Below are positions 60,974 to 64,000 of a stretch of 64,000 nucleotides of DNA, in pieces. Where the stretch lies: assembly GCF_023015695.1 (NCBI RefSeq), contig NZ_JALKAS010000001.1:558001-622000 (forward strand), read 5' to 3'. The stretch's first letter is position 1. Each line of letters opens with the position of its first letter. The notes under the pieces were generated by a model. It was not told the DNA's origin, made no database searches, and saw nothing but the letters and a program-made list of their open reading frames with translations. This DNA comes from Jannaschia sp. S6380 (lineage in GTDB: Bacteria > Pseudomonadota > Alphaproteobacteria > Rhodobacterales > Rhodobacteraceae). A program made the translations under genes and the position numbers.

Positions 60974-61693
60974 ATGTTCGCCGTTCTGAAGACCGGTGGG
61001 AAGCAGTACCGGGTCGCCACGGGCGACGTGCTTCGCGTGGAGAAGCTGGCTTGCGAGGCCGGCGAGAAGATCCAGTTCAATGACGTGATGATGATCGGTG
61101 GCGACAAGGTCACCGTGGGCGCGCCCCTGATCGACGGTGCGGCGGTCCAGGCCGACGTGATCGACCAGATCCGCGGCGAGAAGCTGATCCACTTCGTCAA
61201 GCGCCGCCGGAAGCACGGGTCGCAGCGCACCAAGGGCCATCGTCAGTACCTGACCTTGCTGCGCATCACCGACATCTTGGAAAAGGGCGCCGACAAGTCC
61301 GGCGTGAAGGTCGCGATCGGGGCCGGCTCGGCGCCTGCCGCGAAGGCTGCACCGAAGAAGGCCGCCGCCAAGAAGGCGGATGTCAAGAAAGCCGTGCCCG
61401 CCACCGCGTCGAAGGAAGACAAGATCGCGGATGCGGCGCTGAACGGCACGCGTCCGGCGAACCTTCTGGACGCGCCGCGTGGCGGCAAGGCCGACGACCT
61501 CAAGAAGATCGCGGGCGTCGGACCGAAGCTCGAAGGGCTGCTGCACGAGAACGGCGTCTTCCATTTCGACCAGATCTCGGCTTGGGGTCCCGAAGAGATC
61601 GCCTATATGGATGACAAGCTGTCGTTCAAGGGCCGGATTGAGCGGGACGGCTGGATCGACCAGGCGAAGCAATTCGCCGCAGAACAGGAGTAA
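60974..61693 (+). CDS. rplU: large ribosomal subunit protein bL21 with C-terminal extension
   Basis: 239 residues, more than twice the usual bL21 length of about 103. Residues 1-103 are a normal bL21 (MFAVLKTGGKQYRVATGDVL, KRRRKHGSQRTKGHRQYLTL). An Ala/Lys-rich linker follows (APKKAAAKKADVKKAVPATA), and then a helix-hairpin-helix-like domain DLKKIAGVGPKLEGLLHENG with FHFDQISAWGPEEIAYMD. Such a tail is known in Rhodobacterales L21 and also in some NADH dehydrogenase subunits; its role is unknown. AAGGAGAG lies 5 nt before ATG 60974. rpmA follows after 6 bp. Confidence 0.95.
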   Translation: MFAVLKTGGKQYRVATGDVLRVEKLACEAGEKIQFNDVMMIGGDKVTVGAPLIDGAAVQADVIDQIRGEKLIHFVKRRRKHGSQRTKGHRQYLTLLRITDILEKGADKSGVKVAIGAGSAPAAKAAPKKAAAKKADVKKAVPATASKEDKIADAALNGTRPANLLDAPRGGKADDLKKIAGVGPKLEGLLHENGVFHFDQISAWGPEEIAYMDDKLSFKGRIERDGWIDQAKQFAAEQE

Positions 61694-61699
61694 TTTCTC

Positions 61700-61969
61700 A
61701 TGGCACACAAGAAAGCCGGTGGTTCCTCCCGCAACGGTCGCGACTCCGCGGGCCGCCGTCTGGGCGTGAAGCTCTTCGGTGGTCAGCAGGCGATCGCGGG
61801 CAACATCATCGTTCGCCAGCGCGGCACGAAGTGGTGGCCGGGCGAGGGCGTGGGCCTGGGTCGCGACCACACGATCTTCGCGACGACCGATGGCGCCGTC
61901 ACGTTCCGAAAGGGCTTCAAGGGCCGCACCTTCGTAAGCGTGCTTCCCGTGGCCGAGGCAGCCGAGTAA
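61700..61969 (+). CDS. rpmA: large ribosomal subunit protein bL27
   Basis: 89 residues, the normal length. Seen: [20 protein letters not shown] at the N-terminus (the tail that reaches the peptidyl transferase centre), then [20 protein letters not shown] and [20 protein letters not shown]. No cleavable N-terminal extension of the firmicute type is present. It is coupled to rplU and ends the operon at a strong terminator. Confidence 0.97.
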   Translation: MAHKKAGGSSRNGRDSAGRRLGVKLFGGQQAIAGNIIVRQRGTKWWPGEGVGLGRDHTIFATTDGAVTFRKGFKGRTFVSVLPVAEAAE

Positions 61970-61991
61970 GCCGGATTTCCAAGGTTTCATG

Positions 61992-62033
61992 AAATGGGGA
62001 TCGGCGGATTGCCGGTCCCCATTTTCGTTTTAT
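61992..62033 (+). terminator. rplU-rpmA intrinsic terminator
   Basis: AAATGGGGATCGGC and GCCGGTCCCCATTT form a 14-bp stem with one G-T pair and a 5-nt loop, followed by a T-rich tail (TCGTTTTAT). It starts 22 nt after the rpmA stop. Confidence 0.88.
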
Positions 62034-62143
62034 CCCCTCACGCGGAAGGGTCAGATGCCCCGCCTGCAGCCGCACAATGGATACGCCGCGCGGACGTGCG
62101 TCGACGGGATGGCCGATGGTCCGGTCCCACGCGGGTATCGGGC

Positions 62144-62746
62144 GTGACGGTCGCGGTCCTGCCGTTCCTGGCCTTCGCAGCCAGTCAGGTCGGCACGCCC
62201 GGCCCGGCGAACATGGCGCTAATGGCGACGGGCGCGCGGTTCGGCTTGCGCGCGGCGCTGCCCTTCGTGGCGGGCGTCGCGTTGGGAAAGCAGTTCATCA
62301 TCTGGCCCGTCGGGTTCGGCCTTATGCAGCTGGCGGCATCGGCCCCCTGGGCGTTCGAGGCGCTGAAATGGGCCTCGGCGGCATATATCATCTGGCTGGC
62401 GTGGCGGGTCGCGAACCTGCGCCTGGGAGAGGGCGGCGCGGCGGAGGCGCCGGGGTTCGTCGCGGGGTTGATCGTGCATCCGCTGAACCCGAAGGCTTGG
62501 GCGATGATCACGGGCGGCTTCACCGCGTTCGTGGCGCCCGGCACGCCCGCGATCGAGGCGACGGCGACCATCGCGGCGGTCCTGTTCGGATGCCAGGTGG
62601 TGCTTCACCCGCTCTGGACATGGGGTGGCAGCTTGGTCGCCCACCATCTTCGCGGCACCGCCGCGGAACGTTACCTGATGTGGACATTGGCCGGGCTCAC
62701 CGTCGCCAGCGTCCTGTTCGTGCTGTTCGGAGGAGGAACGACATGA
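62144..62746 (+). CDS. LysE family translocator
   Basis: 200 residues with six hydrophobic spans. Seen: FLAFAASQVGTPGPANMALM (the PGP motif, slightly changed), RAALPFVAGVALGKQFIIWP, and VAGLIVHPLNPKAWAMITGG (the NPK loop). GTG 62144 is the first start that keeps the N-terminal span whole; it has only a weak ribosome site. Family members export amino acids or related small molecules. It overlaps the GNAT gene, with ATG 62743 inside its last codons. Confidence 0.82.
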   Translation: MTVAVLPFLAFAASQVGTPGPANMALMATGARFGLRAALPFVAGVALGKQFIIWPVGFGLMQLAASAPWAFEALKWASAAYIIWLAWRVANLRLGEGGAAEAPGFVAGLIVHPLNPKAWAMITGGFTAFVAPGTPAIEATATIAAVLFGCQVVLHPLWTWGGSLVAHHLRGTAAERYLMWTLAGLTVASVLFVLFGGGTT

Positions 62747-63309
62747 CGCCGCAGAAAGCCCCCATCCGGCTGGACCCCGACAGGTCGGCCGAGCAGCCGC
62801 GCATTCAGACCGAACGTCTGATGCTGCGACCGCTCCGGCGGGCGGATATGGGCCTGATCGAACACTATGCACGGGATCGGCGCGTGGCGGAGATGACGAC
62901 CGCGATCCCGCACCCGCTGCCGCCCGGTGCCACCGACGCCTTTGTGACCCGCTGTCTGGGCGACGCGGGCGACGAGGTGGTCTGGGTGATGGACGCGTCG
63001 GAGGCGAGCCTGGGCGAACTGGTGGGCCTGATCACGTTGGAGCGGATGGACCGGGGCCAGGCCGAGATCGGCTATTGGGTTGCGCCCGTGGTTTGGAACA
63101 CCGGCCTCGCCACCGAAGCGGTGCGTGCCTTGATGGAGGCCAATCCGCTGGGCAACGCGCAGGTCTTCGGCAAGGTCTTTCAGGACAATCCGGCCTCGGC
63201 CCGGGTGCTGACCAATGCGGGCTTCGACTACATCGGCGACGCCGAGGCGTTCAGCGTCGCGCGGGGGGCCGTCGTTCCTCAATGGACCTATATCCGGCAG
63301 ATGGCTTGA
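62743..63309 (+). CDS. GNAT family N-acetyltransferase (RimJ/RimL-like)
   Basis: 188 residues. A GNAT domain of the ribosomal-protein-acetylating subtype: IQTERLMLRPLRRADMGLIE at the N-terminus, AEIGYWVAPVVWNTGLATEA (motif A, with the acetyl-CoA pyrophosphate loop degenerate: xxNTGLA), AQVFGKVFQDNPASARVLTN and GFDYIGDAEAFS. The acceptor is unknown; alarmone-free amino acid or ribosomal targets are typical. AGGAGG lies 5 nt before ATG 62743. obgE follows after 32 bp. Confidence 0.87.
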   Translation: MTPQKAPIRLDPDRSAEQPRIQTERLMLRPLRRADMGLIEHYARDRRVAEMTTAIPHPLPPGATDAFVTRCLGDAGDEVVWVMDASEASLGELVGLITLERMDRGQAEIGYWVAPVVWNTGLATEAVRALMEANPLGNAQVFGKVFQDNPASARVLTNAGFDYIGDAEAFSVARGAVVPQWTYIRQMA

Positions 63310-63338
63310 GGCTACGGGCGGGCGGGCGTAAGGGCTGA

Positions 63339-64000
<662 letters not shown>

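Overview
The window looks like a chromosomal segment of a high-GC alphaproteobacterium of the Rhodobacteraceae (Roseobacter group). This rests on gene content rather than any single marker: a B12-dependent ribonucleotide reductase (NrdJ) with no nrdAB in view, a ribosomal protein L21 with the C-terminal helix-hairpin-helix-like tail known from Rhodobacterales, a pyrH-frr-uppS-cdsA-dxr-rseP-bamA-skp-fabZ-lpxA-lpxI-lpxB envelope cluster using LpxI, a fused indolepyruvate ferredoxin oxidoreductase, and a corrinoid methyl-transfer operon. I see no rRNA, insertion sequence, prophage or CRISPR array. Four tRNA genes are present: Ser-UGA, Pro-UGG, Arg-CCG and Ser-CGA.

Layout. 1-3.7 kb: the end of a PQQ-type sugar dehydrogenase, a small exported protein, tRNA-Ser, and a two-gene arsenate module (a GAPDH paralogue and ArsJ). 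3.8-7.9 kb: a CDP-alcohol phosphatidyltransferase followed by a binding-protein ABC transporter, the same gene set as E. coli ynjF and ynjBCD. 7.9-12.2 kb (minus strand): a coupled operon for a conserved small protein, methylenetetrahydrofolate reductase, methyltetrahydrofolate:corrinoid methyltransferase and a ferredoxin/ASKHA corrinoid activase. 12.4-15.5 kb: ppx/gppA, rlmE, a MAPEG protein and an ArsR-AHSA1 fusion regulator with two palindromic operators. 15.5-17.6 kb: a small hydrophilic protein and two alpha/beta hydrolases.

17.6-26.5 kb is the most distinctive part. A HisD-type dehydrogenase, two tandem-NTF2-fold proteins, an SDR, a LacI regulator, a DUF6653 membrane protein, a double-cupin protein and a MetE-like protein form two transcription units. 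Both are preceded by the same 14-bp operator (TGCATAGGTATGCA and its reverse complement). I read this as an uncharacterised LacI-controlled catabolic regulon whose substrate is not evident. An exoD-like gene sits between the two units on the other strand.

26.5-39.5 kb is mixed housekeeping and accessory content: lipoprotein, sufE, LysR regulator with divergent indolepyruvate:ferredoxin oxidoreductase, tusA-like gene, alpha/beta hydrolase-cytochrome P450 pair, gpt, two lysE exporters, fabI, pdxH, a double cold-shock protein, a DUF192 protein and tRNA-Pro. 40-44.8 kb: nrdJ and a DUF1206 membrane protein. 44.9-58.2 kb: miaA, then the long pyrH-to-lpxB envelope cluster (isoprenoid, phospholipid, outer-membrane protein and lipid A assembly) and tRNA-Arg. 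58.2-64 kb: an aminotransferase, tRNA-Ser, a DUF2059 protein, rplU-rpmA with a clear terminator, a LysE-type exporter, a GNAT acetyltransferase, and the start of obgE, which runs off the end.
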